The notes under the pieces: model-generated
Database searches by the model: none
Seen by the model: the letters and a program-made list of their open reading frames with translations, nothing else
What the model was told of the DNA's origin: nothing
Position numbers and translations under genes: made by a program
Part shown: positions 26,459 to 34,508 of the stretch, in pieces
How positions within the stretch are numbered: the first letter of the stretch is position 1
Layout: each line of letters starts with the position of its first letter
Source: Micromonospora matsumotoense
Lineage (GTDB): Bacteria; Actinomycetota; Actinomycetes; Mycobacteriales; Micromonosporaceae
DNA: 64,000 nucleotides
Assembly (NCBI RefSeq): GCF_900091525.1
Contig: NZ_FMCU01000007.1
Span: forward strand, 248,001-312,000
Reading direction: 5' to 3'

Positions 26459-27784
26459 GTGCACCAGCGGATCCTGATGCGGGCGAAGAAGGACCCCTTC
26501 GACGTACGCGGTCCCGAGGAGGCGTACGAGGGGAACTGGATCGGGGAGAACAACGGCAACCTGGTCTTCAGCCACGCCGCGCACAAGCTGCTGCGTACCT
26601 CCACCGCGCGGATCACCTCCACCGAGTTCAAGGTCGACCTGCGCGACGCCGACCGGATCAACGAGCAGTACGACGTGTACGTCATCCCGCTGGCCAACGC
26701 CTTCCGGCGCAGCTACGCCCACCGCATCGAGCTGATGACGAAGCTGGTCGAGCAGCTGCGGATCCCGGTGGTGGTGTTCGGGGTCGGCGTACAGACCGAT
26801 GTCAGCGGCGACCGGGAGTACCTGCGTCCGATCGACGACGTGGTGACCCGGTTCGTGCGGGCGGCGCTGGAGCGGGGGCCGAGCATCGGTGTGCGGGGGG
26901 AGATCACCGCGCAGTACCTGAGGACGCTGGGCTTCTCCGCCGTCGACGTGATCGGCTGCCCGTCGATGTTCCTGCACGGCGACCAGTTCCGGGTGGAGAA
27001 GTCCGCGCCGGACCTGACGCCCGACGCCCGGGTGGCGCTGACCGTCTCCCCGTACGTCAAGTCGATGGCGAAGATCATCGCCTCGCACCAGGCCCGTTAC
27101 CCGAACCTGCGGTACCTCCCGCAGGACCTCAAGACGCTGGGCACCCTGCTCTACGGCGACGCCCCCGAGGACCGGGGCAAGACCAGCGCCATCCCGATCC
27201 ACACCTCGCACCCGCTGTTCACGCAGGACAAGGTGCGGATGTTCCTCGACCCGTGGACCTGGATGGACTACCTCGCCGGTTTCGACTTCGCCTTCGGCAC
27301 CCGGATCCACGGCACCATCACCGCGTTGGTCTCCGGCACCCCCGGCTACCTGTTCGCGCACGACTCGCGCACCCTGGAGCTGGCCCGCTACTTCGACATC
27401 CCGCACCGGCTGATGACGGACGTGCCGGCCGACGTGGACGCGGCACAGCTCTACGCCGAGGCCGACTACACCGCCCTCAACGCCGGGCACCGGGCCCGCT
27501 ACGAGGTGCTGCGGGCCTTCCTTACCCGGCACGACCTGGCCAACGCGTTCGACGACGGGGACAGCGCGGCCCGGTTCGACGCGCAGGTCCGCGAGACGGT
27601 GTTCCCCCCGGCGGTCCGACCGGCCGGGGCCTGTTCGCCCGAGGAACTGCTGACCCGCGTCCAGTGGCTGCGCGACCGCAACGCGGCGCTCGGCGACGAC
27701 GTACGGGAGCTGCGGGAACAGCGGCTGCGGGCCCGGGTCAGGCGGGCGGTCGGCGCACCGGTACGGCGGATCCTGAACCGTTAA
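26459..27784 (+). CDS. Polysaccharide pyruvyl transferase family protein
   Basis: 441 residues of the PF04230 family. Motifs: EAYEGNWIGENNGNLVFSHA, VVVFGVGVQTDVSGDREYLR, SIGVRGEITAQYLRTLGF, VIGCPSMF and the C-terminal FAFGTRIHGTITALVSGTPG. The family adds pyruvate ketals, or related modifications, to sugars of wall polymers using PEP. The last 40 residues are a charged helix (ELLTRVQWLRDRNAAL). GTG 26459 with ACGGAG upstream. It leads the plus-strand run with the GT2 and PseI genes. Confidence 0.87.
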   Translation: MHQRILMRAKKDPFDVRGPEEAYEGNWIGENNGNLVFSHAAHKLLRTSTARITSTEFKVDLRDADRINEQYDVYVIPLANAFRRSYAHRIELMTKLVEQLRIPVVVFGVGVQTDVSGDREYLRPIDDVVTRFVRAALERGPSIGVRGEITAQYLRTLGFSAVDVIGCPSMFLHGDQFRVEKSAPDLTPDARVALTVSPYVKSMAKIIASHQARYPNLRYLPQDLKTLGTLLYGDAPEDRGKTSAIPIHTSHPLFTQDKVRMFLDPWTWMDYLAGFDFAFGTRIHGTITALVSGTPGYLFAHDSRTLELARYFDIPHRLMTDVPADVDAAQLYAEADYTALNAGHRARYEVLRAFLTRHDLANAFDDGDSAARFDAQVRETVFPPAVRPAGACSPEELLTRVQWLRDRNAALGDDVRELREQRLRARVRRAVGAPVRRILNR

Positions 27785-27873
27785 CCTGCCGCTCGACCGC
27801 TGTTCAGCAGCTCCATCTCCGCCGGATACGTCACGTTCCGTGGCCGTCCATACCCGTGCATCAGGGTGGCGGG

Positions 27874-28998
27874 GTGGTCAACCAGCCCGCGCCCACCCCG
27901 CTGCTCAGCGTCGTCGTCCCCGTCCACGGGGTGGAGGCGTACCTGCACCAGTGCCTCGACTCGGTGCGCACGGACGTACCGGCCGACGCGGCGGGCGCGG
28001 TCGAGATCGTCGCCGTCGACGACGCCTCGCCGGACCGGTGCGGCGAGCTGCTGCGCGCGTACGCGGCCACCCACCCGGGCGTACGCACGGTGCACCTGGA
28101 CCGCAACGTCGGGCTGGGTCCCGCCCGCAACGCCGGCCTGGACGTGGCCGTCGGCGACTACGTCTGGTTCGTCGACAGCGACGACTGGTTGCCGCCGGGC
28201 ACCATCCCGGCGGTGCTGGACCGGCTCCGGGCGCACCGCCCCGACGTGCTGATGCTCGACCACCTGCGGGTGCGCGACGACGGCCGGCGGGAGGTGGACG
28301 CGAGCAGTCACCTGCTGCGCGGAGCACCGGACGTGGTCCGCCTCGCCGACCGACCCGGGCTGCTGCGGGTGCAGCACACCGCGTGGAACAAGGTGGTCCG
28401 CCGGGAGTTCATGGCCCGACTGGAGCTACGTTTCCACCCCGGCTGGTACGAGGACATCCCGTTCAGCAACCCGCTGCTCATCGGCGCGGAGCGGATCTCC
28501 GTGCTGGACCGGGTCTGCTACCTCTACCGGCAGGGCCGGCAGGGCGCGATCACCTCCACCCGCAGCGGTCGCCACTTCGACGCCTTCGCCCAGTACGACC
28601 GGCTGTTCGACTGGGTCGCCCGCCGGTATCCCGACGAGCGGCTGCGCGGTGAGCTGTTCACCCTGATGATCAATCACATGCTGGTGGTGGTCGGCAACGA
28701 CGGCCGGCTGCACCCGCACCTGCGCCGGGACTTCTTCCACCGGGTGGCCGCGCACTACCGCCGGCACCTGCCGCCGGGCGGCTACCCCCGGCCGGGCGGG
28801 GTGGCCGGGCTCAAGCACCGGCTGGTCGGCCGGGACAACTATCTCGCGTACGCGGTGCTGCGTCAGGCGCACCGGCTGGCCGGTTGGCTACGCCGCCCGG
28901 CCGCCGCGCCGGAACCGGTTCCGTCGGTCGCCGGGCCGGCCCCGCTGGCGGACTCCCCCGCCGACCGGGACGCGCTGGCCGGTCGCGGCACCCGGTGA
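27874..28998 (+). CDS. Glycosyltransferase family 2
   Basis: 374 residues. A GT-A domain starts PLLSVVVPVHGVEAYLHQCL, with VDDASPDRC, RNVGLGPARNAGLDVA and the metal-binding DSDDW in VWFVDSDDWLPPGT. The C-terminal half (YLYRQGRQGAITSTRSGRHF) resembles enzymes of teichoic-acid and capsule pathways. GTG 27874 has AGGG 7 bases upstream. 89 bp after the pyruvyltransferase. Donor and acceptor unknown. Confidence 0.9.
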   Translation: MVNQPAPTPLLSVVVPVHGVEAYLHQCLDSVRTDVPADAAGAVEIVAVDDASPDRCGELLRAYAATHPGVRTVHLDRNVGLGPARNAGLDVAVGDYVWFVDSDDWLPPGTIPAVLDRLRAHRPDVLMLDHLRVRDDGRREVDASSHLLRGAPDVVRLADRPGLLRVQHTAWNKVVRREFMARLELRFHPGWYEDIPFSNPLLIGAERISVLDRVCYLYRQGRQGAITSTRSGRHFDAFAQYDRLFDWVARRYPDERLRGELFTLMINHMLVVVGNDGRLHPHLRRDFFHRVAAHYRRHLPPGGYPRPGGVAGLKHRLVGRDNYLAYAVLRQAHRLAGWLRRPAAAPEPVPSVAGPAPLADSPADRDALAGRGTR

Positions 28999-29035
28999 CC
29001 CACCACCACCGACGCGGTACGCCGGCATCCGAGCC

Positions 29036-29058
29036 GACCCCGTCGCGATGTCGGGGTC
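29036..29058. terminator. Small hairpin after the GT2 gene
   Basis: 7-bp stem GACCCCG/CGGGGTC with a 9-base loop, 38 bases after the GT2 stop in a 265-bp gap before pseI. Confidence 0.3.
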
Positions 29059-29263
29059 CACACGGCGTCCGCGTCGCTCCCGCACTCCACGAGCGGTCGG
29101 AGCCGGCGCGTATCGATGGCCGCATGGAGTCGGAGTCGCAGTCGGGTCGACGCGGTGCCGGAGTCGGCACCGGCGCGGTGCCGGTCGCCGCACGGTGCCG
29201 GTGGCGATAGCGGCGTGTCGACGACCGGCCATGAGTGACGAGGACAGGAAAAAGGGGTCGGAG

Positions 29264-30316
29264 ATGACGATGACAGTGAAGATCGGGCCGCACCTGGTGG
29301 GGGCCGGGGAGCAGCCGTTCGTGGTGGCGGAGATGTCCGGCAACCACAACGGCGACCTGGGCCGGGCGCTGGCGATCGTGGACGCGGTGGCGGCCAGCGG
29401 GGCACACGCGCTGAAGTTGCAGACGTACCGGCCGGACACCATCACCATCGACGTGGACACCCCGGCGTTCCGCATCTCCGGCGGGCACGAGCTGTGGGGC
29501 GGGCAGAACCTCTACCGGCTCTACGAGCGGGCCCACACCCCGTACGAGTGGCACGAGCCGATCTTCGCGCGGGCCCGGGAGCGGGGGTTGACCGTCTTCT
29601 CGTCCCCGTTCGACCCGTCGGCGGTGGAGCTGTTGGAGGGGTTGGACGTCCCGGCGTACAAGATCGCCTCGTCGGAGCTGGTCGACCTGCCGCTGATCCG
29701 GCTGGTCGCGGGCACCGGCAAGCCGCTGGTCATCTCCACCGGCATGGCGACGGTCGCCGAGATCGACGCGGCGGTGCGCACCGCCCGCGACGGCGGGGCG
29801 GGTGGCATCGTGCTGCTGGCCTGCACCGCTTCATACCCGGCCCCACCGGCGGACAGCAACCTGCGCCGGATTCCGGTGCTGGCCGACGCCTTCGGGGTGC
29901 CGGTCGGCCTGTCCGACCACACCCCCGGGATCGGGGTGCCGCTCGCCTCAGTCGCCCTGGGCGCCTGCTTCATCGAGAAGCACGTCACCCTCGACCGCAC
30001 CGACGGCGGGGTCGACTCCGACTTCTCACTGAACCCCGACGAGCTGGCCGCCCTGGTCGTCGAGTCGGCGCGGGCGCACGCGGCGCTCGGCGGCACCGCC
30101 ATCGGGCCGACCCCGGCAGAGCGGGAGGGGCTGCGCTTCCGCCGGTCCCTGTTCGTGGTGGCCGACGTACGGGCCGGCGACGAGGTGACCGCCGCCAACG
30201 TCCGCTCGATCCGGCCGGCCGGTGGCCTGCCCCCGGTGGAGATCGACCGGGTCCTCGGCCGCACCTTCACCACCGACGTCCCCCGAGGCACCCCCCTCAC
30301 CTGGACCCTCATCTGA
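29264..30316 (+). CDS. pseI: Pseudaminic acid synthase-type NeuB family enzyme (PseI)
   Basis: 350 residues. A TIM-barrel NeuB domain (FVVAEMSGNHNGDLGRALAI, LKLQTYRPDTITIDVDTPAF) is followed by a C-terminal SAF/antifreeze-like domain (RRSLFVVADVRAGDEVTAAN). The segment GGHELWGGQNLYRLYERAHT followed by PYEWHEPIF is the pattern of PseI rather than sialic acid NeuB. PseI condenses PEP with 2,4-diacetamido-2,4,6-trideoxy-altropyranose. ATG 29264 has AAGGGG 6-7 bases upstream; ATG 29231 lacks a site. The other Pse genes lie 4-14 kb downstream. The exact nonulosonic acid made cannot be fixed from sequence. Confidence 0.88.
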   Translation: MTMTVKIGPHLVGAGEQPFVVAEMSGNHNGDLGRALAIVDAVAASGAHALKLQTYRPDTITIDVDTPAFRISGGHELWGGQNLYRLYERAHTPYEWHEPIFARARERGLTVFSSPFDPSAVELLEGLDVPAYKIASSELVDLPLIRLVAGTGKPLVISTGMATVAEIDAAVRTARDGGAGGIVLLACTASYPAPPADSNLRRIPVLADAFGVPVGLSDHTPGIGVPLASVALGACFIEKHVTLDRTDGGVDSDFSLNPDELAALVVESARAHAALGGTAIGPTPAEREGLRFRRSLFVVADVRAGDEVTAANVRSIRPAGGLPPVEIDRVLGRTFTTDVPRGTPLTWTLI

Positions 30317-30330
30317 GCACCACCCCTCTA

Positions 30331-30375
30331 CACCCCCGCACCCCCGCACCCCCGCACCCCCGCACCCCCGCACCC
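30331..30375. repeat. CACCCCCG microsatellite, 5.6 copies
   Basis: Perfect 8-base tandem repeat starting 15 bases after the pseI stop. On the plus strand it is a C-run array; the complement is G-rich and could form a quadruplex. Confidence 0.9.
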
Positions 30376-30442
30376 ATGATCAAATGATGAAAATGCACAC
30401 GACATGCTGACAAACCTCGCCAGAATTGCGATTTGATCATGG
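30374..30442. repeat. AT-rich island bounded by a 12-bp inverted repeat
   Basis: CCATGATCAAAT (30374-30385) and ATTTGATCATGG (30431-30442) are perfect inverted copies. They flank 45 bases that are much AT-richer than the genome. Possible structured RNA, regulator site or dispersed repeat. Confidence 0.6.
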
Positions 30443-30489
30443 TGTCCGCGCGCTGAACATCGGGGCAGCACGAGCAGCGCAACGCACGG

Positions 30490-30705
30490 CATGCCGGGGC
30501 AGCGCAGCGCGGGGTGGAGCAACGCGGGACAGCGCCGGGCAGGACCAGCGGGACAGGGCGGGCAGCGCCGGGCAGGGCAGCGCGGGCAGTACCGGCACTG
30601 CCAGGCAGGGCGAGGCAACGCTTGGCAGTGCCGGGCAGATCACGGCAGCACGGGACAGCGCCGGGCAGGGCAACGCGGGTGAAGCAACGCGGGGTGAGAC
30701 GTCCG
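30490..30705. repeat. Degenerate GGGCAG/CAACGC repeat tract
   Basis: Irregular repeats of short units such as GCCGGGCAGGGCAACGCGGG, with purines dominating the plus strand. Probably decayed tandem repeats. Confidence 0.6.
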
Positions 30706-30718
30706 AGCGGGGGAACGC

Positions 30719-31498
30719 TCAGGGGGCGAAGGCGACCGTGATCACCAGATCGGCCAGGCGCAGGGTGCGCCATACCGCGCGGGTGTGCGGGGGCACCGCC
30801 AGGCCGTGCCGCCGCCACCAGGCCGCCACCGGCACCTCGGCCAGTTTGCACAGGCTCTCCGCCCGGGTCCATCGCGCCCAGAAGTCAGCTGGCCCGAAGC
30901 GCGCGGCCAACGCGGGTGGGACCGCTGCGGCGGCCCGTTCGGCATCGATCGCCACCCGCCAGCTGGGAGTGGTCGGCCCGTACCAGCCGACGCAGCGCCC
31001 GTCGTCGAGATGGCTGCGGGTCACCGCGTACCGCAGCTCGGTGGGAGTACCGACCCGCAGGTAGCGTTCGGCGGCGCTCAGCAGCGCCGGCACCGGCCGC
31101 AACCCCGCGCCCCCGGCCGGCCGAGCCGGGTCGGCCGCGCGTCCGGCCTCCCCGCCCACCCCGCTGCCGCCCAACCCCGACCCGGACCCGGTCAGCCCAC
31201 CGCCAGCCGGCCGCAACCCCACCGGAACGCTGCCACCCACCCGCGCCCCGGACCCGACCACACCTCCGGTGCCGCCCTCGTCGCCGGCACCAAGGTCGAC
31301 GGCGCACAGCGCCGGCCCCATCGGAGCACTGCCACCCGGCGTAGATCCCGGTGGAATGCTGGCGACGACCACGAACCGGACCGGAACACCGCCGGCCGCA
31401 CCGCATCCGGCCGAGGAACTGTCGGCCGGCGCGGACCCGTGCCCACCGCCGTCGGGCGGAGCGCCGTCGGGGTGGGCGCGGTCAGATCGAGGCGGCAC
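30719..31498 (-). CDS. 4'-phosphopantetheinyl transferase-like protein
   Basis: Up to 259 residues. The C-terminal 120 residues fit the Sfp/AcpS superfamily: LLSAAERYLRV, WRVAIDAER (Asp and Glu of the GVDVE motif) and FWARWTRAESLCKL (the WxxxExxxK motif). These residues bind CoA and Mg and would activate a carrier protein. The N-terminal 130 residues are mostly Gly/Ser/Ala low-complexity and the start is uncertain; GTG 31498 overlaps the SDR stop, GTG 31372 is an alternative. Last gene of the ACP operon, so its likely target is the ACP at 33528. Confidence 0.7.
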   Translation of the reverse strand: MPPRSDRAHPDGAPPDGGGHGSAPADSSSAGCGAAGGVPVRFVVVASIPPGSTPGGSAPMGPALCAVDLGAGDEGGTGGVVGSGARVGGSVPVGLRPAGGGLTGSGSGLGGSGVGGEAGRAADPARPAGGAGLRPVPALLSAAERYLRVGTPTELRYAVTRSHLDDGRCVGWYGPTTPSWRVAIDAERAAAAVPPALAARFGPADFWARWTRAESLCKLAEVPVAAWWRRHGLAVPPHTRAVWRTLRLADLVITVAFAP

Positions 31499-32228
31499 CG
31501 TCGACCACGATGACCTGGCCGTTGATGTTGGTGTGCTCGCGCAGCAGCATCCGCACCACCGGTACCACCTCGGCGGGCTCGGTCAGGTGCCCGGTCGGGG
31601 TACGGCGGACGATCTGGTCGAGCTGGGTGCTGCCCAGCACGGCGGACATCTCCGAGGCGAAGAAGCCCGGCGCGACGGCGTTGACCAGCATCCGGCCGCC
31701 CAGCTCGCGGGCCAGCGACCGGGTCGCCGCGTCCATGCCGCCCTTGGTGGCCGAGTACGCCACCAGGCCGGGGAAGCCACGCTGCGCGCAGATCGAGGTG
31801 ACGTTCACGACGCGGCCGCGCCGCCCCTGGCCGAGCATCCGCCGGATCACCAGGCGGGTGAGCTGCAACGGCGCGGTCAGATTGGTCTCGACGATCCGGG
31901 CGATGTCGGCGGTGGCGGTGTGCGTGTGCATCGAGTCCTGCCCGACGGCGGCGTTGTTGACCAGGCCGTCGATCGGACCGAACCGCGCCTCGACCGCCCG
32001 GACGAAGCCCTGCGCCGCCGACAGGTCGGTGACGTCCACCGCGCCGACGTGCACCCGGTCGGGGTGCTCGGCGGCCAGCTTCTCCAACTCGGGGGTGACG
32101 GTACGGGCGAACGCGGCCACGGTGAGCCCGGCGTCGAGCAGGTCGGTGACGATGGCCAGGCCCAGCCCCCGGGACCCGCCGGAGACGAGGACCATGGTGC
32201 TGGGTGGGACGAGCGCGGACTCAGACAT
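31482..32228 (-). CDS. Short-chain dehydrogenase/reductase (FabG-like)
   Basis: 248 residues with the Rossmann motif MVLVSGGSRGLGLAIV, NNAAVG, the active-site Ser in NVTSICAQRG and YSATKGGMDAATRS, and the C-terminal NINGQVIVVDGAASI. This is the FabG-type 3-oxoacyl-ACP reductase class. It overlaps the AMP-ligase gene by 8 bases (ATG 32228). In this operon it probably reduces an acyl chain bound to the ACP, for example to a 3-hydroxyacyl group; that is inference. Confidence 0.9.
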   Translation of the reverse strand: MSESALVPPSTMVLVSGGSRGLGLAIVTDLLDAGLTVAAFARTVTPELEKLAAEHPDRVHVGAVDVTDLSAAQGFVRAVEARFGPIDGLVNNAAVGQDSMHTHTATADIARIVETNLTAPLQLTRLVIRRMLGQGRRGRVVNVTSICAQRGFPGLVAYSATKGGMDAATRSLARELGGRMLVNAVAPGFFASEMSAVLGSTQLDQIVRRTPTGHLTEPAEVVPVVRMLLREHTNINGQVIVVDGAASI

Positions 32229-33531
32229 CGCTCTTCAGGGTCTCCTTGACGGGGATCTCGGTCAGTAGGCGGATGCGGCGTGGCACCGCGTAGTCGGGGA
32301 GTCGCTCGGCGCACCAACGCACCAGCACGCCCTCGTCGAGCGGCACAGCCGCCGTCGCGGAACCCAGCGGCGCAGCCGCCGTCACAGAGCCGCGCGGCAC
32401 AGCCGCCGTCGCCGAACCCAGCGGCTCTGTGGTGGGGACGACCTCGGCGACCACCATCCGGCCGAGCACCGGCGCGCGTCGGCCGGTCACCCGGGCCCAG
32501 GCCACCCGGGGGTGGGCGGTGAGCACGTCGCGTACCAGCCCGGCGGAGACCTTGCTGCCACCGACGTTGATCTCGTCGGAGTCCAGCCGACCGGTGATCA
32601 GGACCCGGTCGTCGACGATCTGCGCCCGGTCGCCGGTGCGGACCGGGCCGTCGAGCCCTACGCCGTGGTGCGGGGAGGTGATCACCAACTCGTCGTCGCG
32701 CAGGGAGAGGGTGGGTCGGCCGGGGGCCACCCGGTCGAGCCAGCCGACCGGGAAGCCGGCCCGTCCGTCGTGCACCACGATCGACGCGCCCACCTCGGAG
32801 GAGGCATAGATCCAGGAGATCCGGGCGGTCGGGAAGAGCGCCCGGAGCCGGTCCAGGACGGTCTGGTCGACGGGTTCCCCGCCGAGGGTGAGTTGCCGCA
32901 GCGGCACCCGGGCCAACGCCTCGGGGTCGCGGTGCAGGGTGCGCCGCCAGAAGGTCGGGGTGCCGGAGACGGCGTCCACCCCGTGCGTGGCGGCCAGCGC
33001 CGGCCAGTCGTCCAGCTCGTCCGGGTCGACCACCACCAGGTGCTGACCGGGTTGGGTCAGCGACAGGGTGACCACCTGCCACCAGGCGTAGCTGCCCGGG
33101 GCGTACGGGCAGAGCCAGGTCCGTTCCGGCTGGGCCGCCCGCACGGTGGTCAGGGAGTCGAGGGTGTGCCCGACCCGCTTGGGCCGGCCGGTCGAGCCGG
33201 AGGTGAGCAGCCAGAGCCGGCCCGCCTCCGGCGACCGGGGGGTCGCCGGCGGCGTGGTCTGCGGCACCCCGTCGACGAACAGGGTGACGGCGAACCCGGC
33301 GGCGCGCAGTTCGTCCCGCATCGTCGCGTCGACCCGGGTGGGACCGGCGAGCAGCAGTTCGGTGCCGTAGCCGGCGTGGTGTCGGGCGACGGCGAGGGCG
33401 TCGGCGGCTCCGGCGGTGAGGACCGCGCCGGGTGACGGCAGCGCCGGGGCGGGCAGGTCGCGCCAGCTCCGGGGCGCCCCGGCGACGACGACCCGGTTGT
33501 CCAGCCCGGCCGGCGAGGTTGCGACGGTCAC
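32221..33531 (-). CDS. AMP-forming acyl-ACP/CoA ligase-like enzyme
   Basis: 436 residues, short for the ANL superfamily. The AMP-binding loop is LWLLTSGSTGRPKRVGHT, then SWIYASSEVGASIV, DGPVRTGDRAQ, and the hinge/A8 region VLITGRLDSDEINVGGSKVS. The C-terminus ends VKETLKSDV with a Lys where the A10 lysine is expected. A three-copy 9-residue repeat (PLGSATAAV type) is inserted in the C-terminal subdomain. GTG 33531 overlaps the ACP stop by 4 bases (GTGA), so the two are tightly coupled. The acyl substrate is unknown. Confidence 0.88.
   Translation of the reverse strand: MTVATSPAGLDNRVVVAGAPRSWRDLPAPALPSPGAVLTAGAADALAVARHHAGYGTELLLAGPTRVDATMRDELRAAGFAVTLFVDGVPQTTPPATPRSPEAGRLWLLTSGSTGRPKRVGHTLDSLTTVRAAQPERTWLCPYAPGSYAWWQVVTLSLTQPGQHLVVVDPDELDDWPALAATHGVDAVSGTPTFWRRTLHRDPEALARVPLRQLTLGGEPVDQTVLDRLRALFPTARISWIYASSEVGASIVVHDGRAGFPVGWLDRVAPGRPTLSLRDDELVITSPHHGVGLDGPVRTGDRAQIVDDRVLITGRLDSDEINVGGSKVSAGLVRDVLTAHPRVAWARVTGRRAPVLGRMVVAEVVPTTEPLGSATAAVPRGSVTAAAPLGSATAAVPLDEGVLVRWCAERLPDYAVPRRIRLLTEIPVKETLKSDV
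32344..32424. repeat. 27-base tandem repeat, 3 copies, inside the AMP-ligase gene
   Basis: Three in-frame copies encode PLGSATAAV, PRGSVTAAA and PLGSATAAV. It sits between conserved parts of the C-terminal subdomain, so it is a recent insertion in a loop. Confidence 0.85.
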
Positions 33532-33779
33532 TGCCGCTGGAGTTCGGCGAGGAAGTCGAGGACGTCCCCGACGGTGGCGATCCGGCGCAGGCCGGGGGCG
33601 TCGAAGTTCAGCTCCTCGCCGGTGGCGTCCTCCACCCGCAGCGCCAGCTCCGAGAAGTCCAGCGACCGGAACCCGATCTCCCGCAGGTCGGCGGAGTCGT
33701 CGTCGGGCAGGACCCGGCCCTGGTGCTGCACCACCTGCGCCATGAGGTCGCGAATCTGCGCGCGACTCAATTCGTTCAT
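33528..33779 (-). CDS. Acyl carrier protein
   Basis: 83 residues, normal ACP length. The attachment site is Ser 39 in IGFRSLDFSELALRVED, followed by GEELNFDAP and a final helix VGDVLDFLAEL. Unusually Arg replaces the conserved Asp before the Ser (RSL instead of DSL). ATG 33779. First gene of a four-gene operon (ACP, AMP ligase, SDR, PPTase) and divergent from pseH, 88 bp away. Confidence 0.9.
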   Translation of the reverse strand: MNELSRAQIRDLMAQVVQHQGRVLPDDDSADLREIGFRSLDFSELALRVEDATGEELNFDAPGLRRIATVGDVLDFLAELQRQ

Positions 33780-33867
33780 GTGCCGGAGTGTACAGCCCGA
33801 CAATTATCCCGCCCATTTACCCGGGTAGGGTCGGCCGGGGTCCACCGGGTGAATAAAAGGGGTGCCA

Positions 33868-34380
33868 GTGCTACGCGAGGCTACTACGGACGACGTTAAC
33901 CTGATGTTGTCCTGGCGTAATCAGGAAACCAACCGGCAGGTCAGCAAGACCAGTCACGAGATCACCGCCGCCGAGCACGCGGCGTGGTGGTCCCGGGTCC
34001 GCACCGACCCGACCCGCCGCGTCCTGATCTACCTCCACGATGACCGGCCGGCCGGCGTGGTGACCTTCTTCGACCTGCGCCTGGACGGGCCGACCCGGTC
34101 CGGGGCATGGGGTTTCTATCTCGATGCCGACGGATTAGCCGAGCGGGGGGCCACCCTGCCCGCCTGGCTGGGGGTGATGCGGGCGGCGGTGGACCATGCC
34201 TTCGACGTGCTCGCGCTGGACCGGCTCGACGGCGAGGTGTTGGCGCACAACACCGTCGTACGCCAGATGAACCGTCGTTTCCGGTTCGTCGAGGGCACCG
34301 GGCGACCCGAGACGGTCGACGGCCGGGAAATCACCGTCGTCCCCATTTCCCTGACCCGGGACAATCGTCGCCGTCGGTGA
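33868..34380 (+). CDS. pseH: PseH-like GNAT N-acyltransferase
   Basis: 170 residues, GNAT fold. It begins LREATTDDVNLMLSWRNQET, and the WRN motif near the N-terminus is characteristic of PseH/RimJ-type enzymes. Later come WGFYLDADG, AVDHAFDVLALDRLDGEVLA and HNTVVRQMNRRFRFVEG. PseH N-acetylates UDP-4-amino-4,6-dideoxy-AltNAc from acetyl-CoA. GTG 33868 has AAGGGG 5 bases upstream; GTG 33862 is too close to it. The divergent ACP operon raises the possibility of an acyl-ACP donor. Confidence 0.8.
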   Translation: MLREATTDDVNLMLSWRNQETNRQVSKTSHEITAAEHAAWWSRVRTDPTRRVLIYLHDDRPAGVVTFFDLRLDGPTRSGAWGFYLDADGLAERGATLPAWLGVMRAAVDHAFDVLALDRLDGEVLAHNTVVRQMNRRFRFVEGTGRPETVDGREITVVPISLTRDNRRRR

Positions 34381-34508
34381 TGTCGACAGCTGTCCGGTGA
34401 CAATTAACCGGTCGGCCATGCCCCGTTTACCGAATGCTGCACCCGGCGGATGGCGGACGCGGTGACTCGTACACGGTGATGGGTGTGTCTGCTTCCTGCT
34501 CGGCGGCG

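Larger units (their letters stand above)
30317..30718. other. 400-bp intergenic repeat region after pseI
   Basis: No gene. It holds, in order, an 8-base CACCCCCG array, a 12-bp inverted repeat in an AT-rich island, and about 210 bases of degenerate GGGCAG/CAACGC repeats with strong strand asymmetry. Several chance frames cross it but none looks protein-like. Confidence 0.7.

Noticed and set aside
29264..30316. Sialic acid synthase (NeuB) or legionaminic acid synthase
   Set aside because: The local motif (GGHELWGGQNLYRLYERAHT) and the PseB/PseC/PseG companions point to the Pse branch, although product identity needs chemistry.
30331..30705. CRISPR-like appearance of short repeats
   Set aside because: The units are contiguous 8-base repeats or irregular G-rich repeats without spacers, and there are no cas genes.
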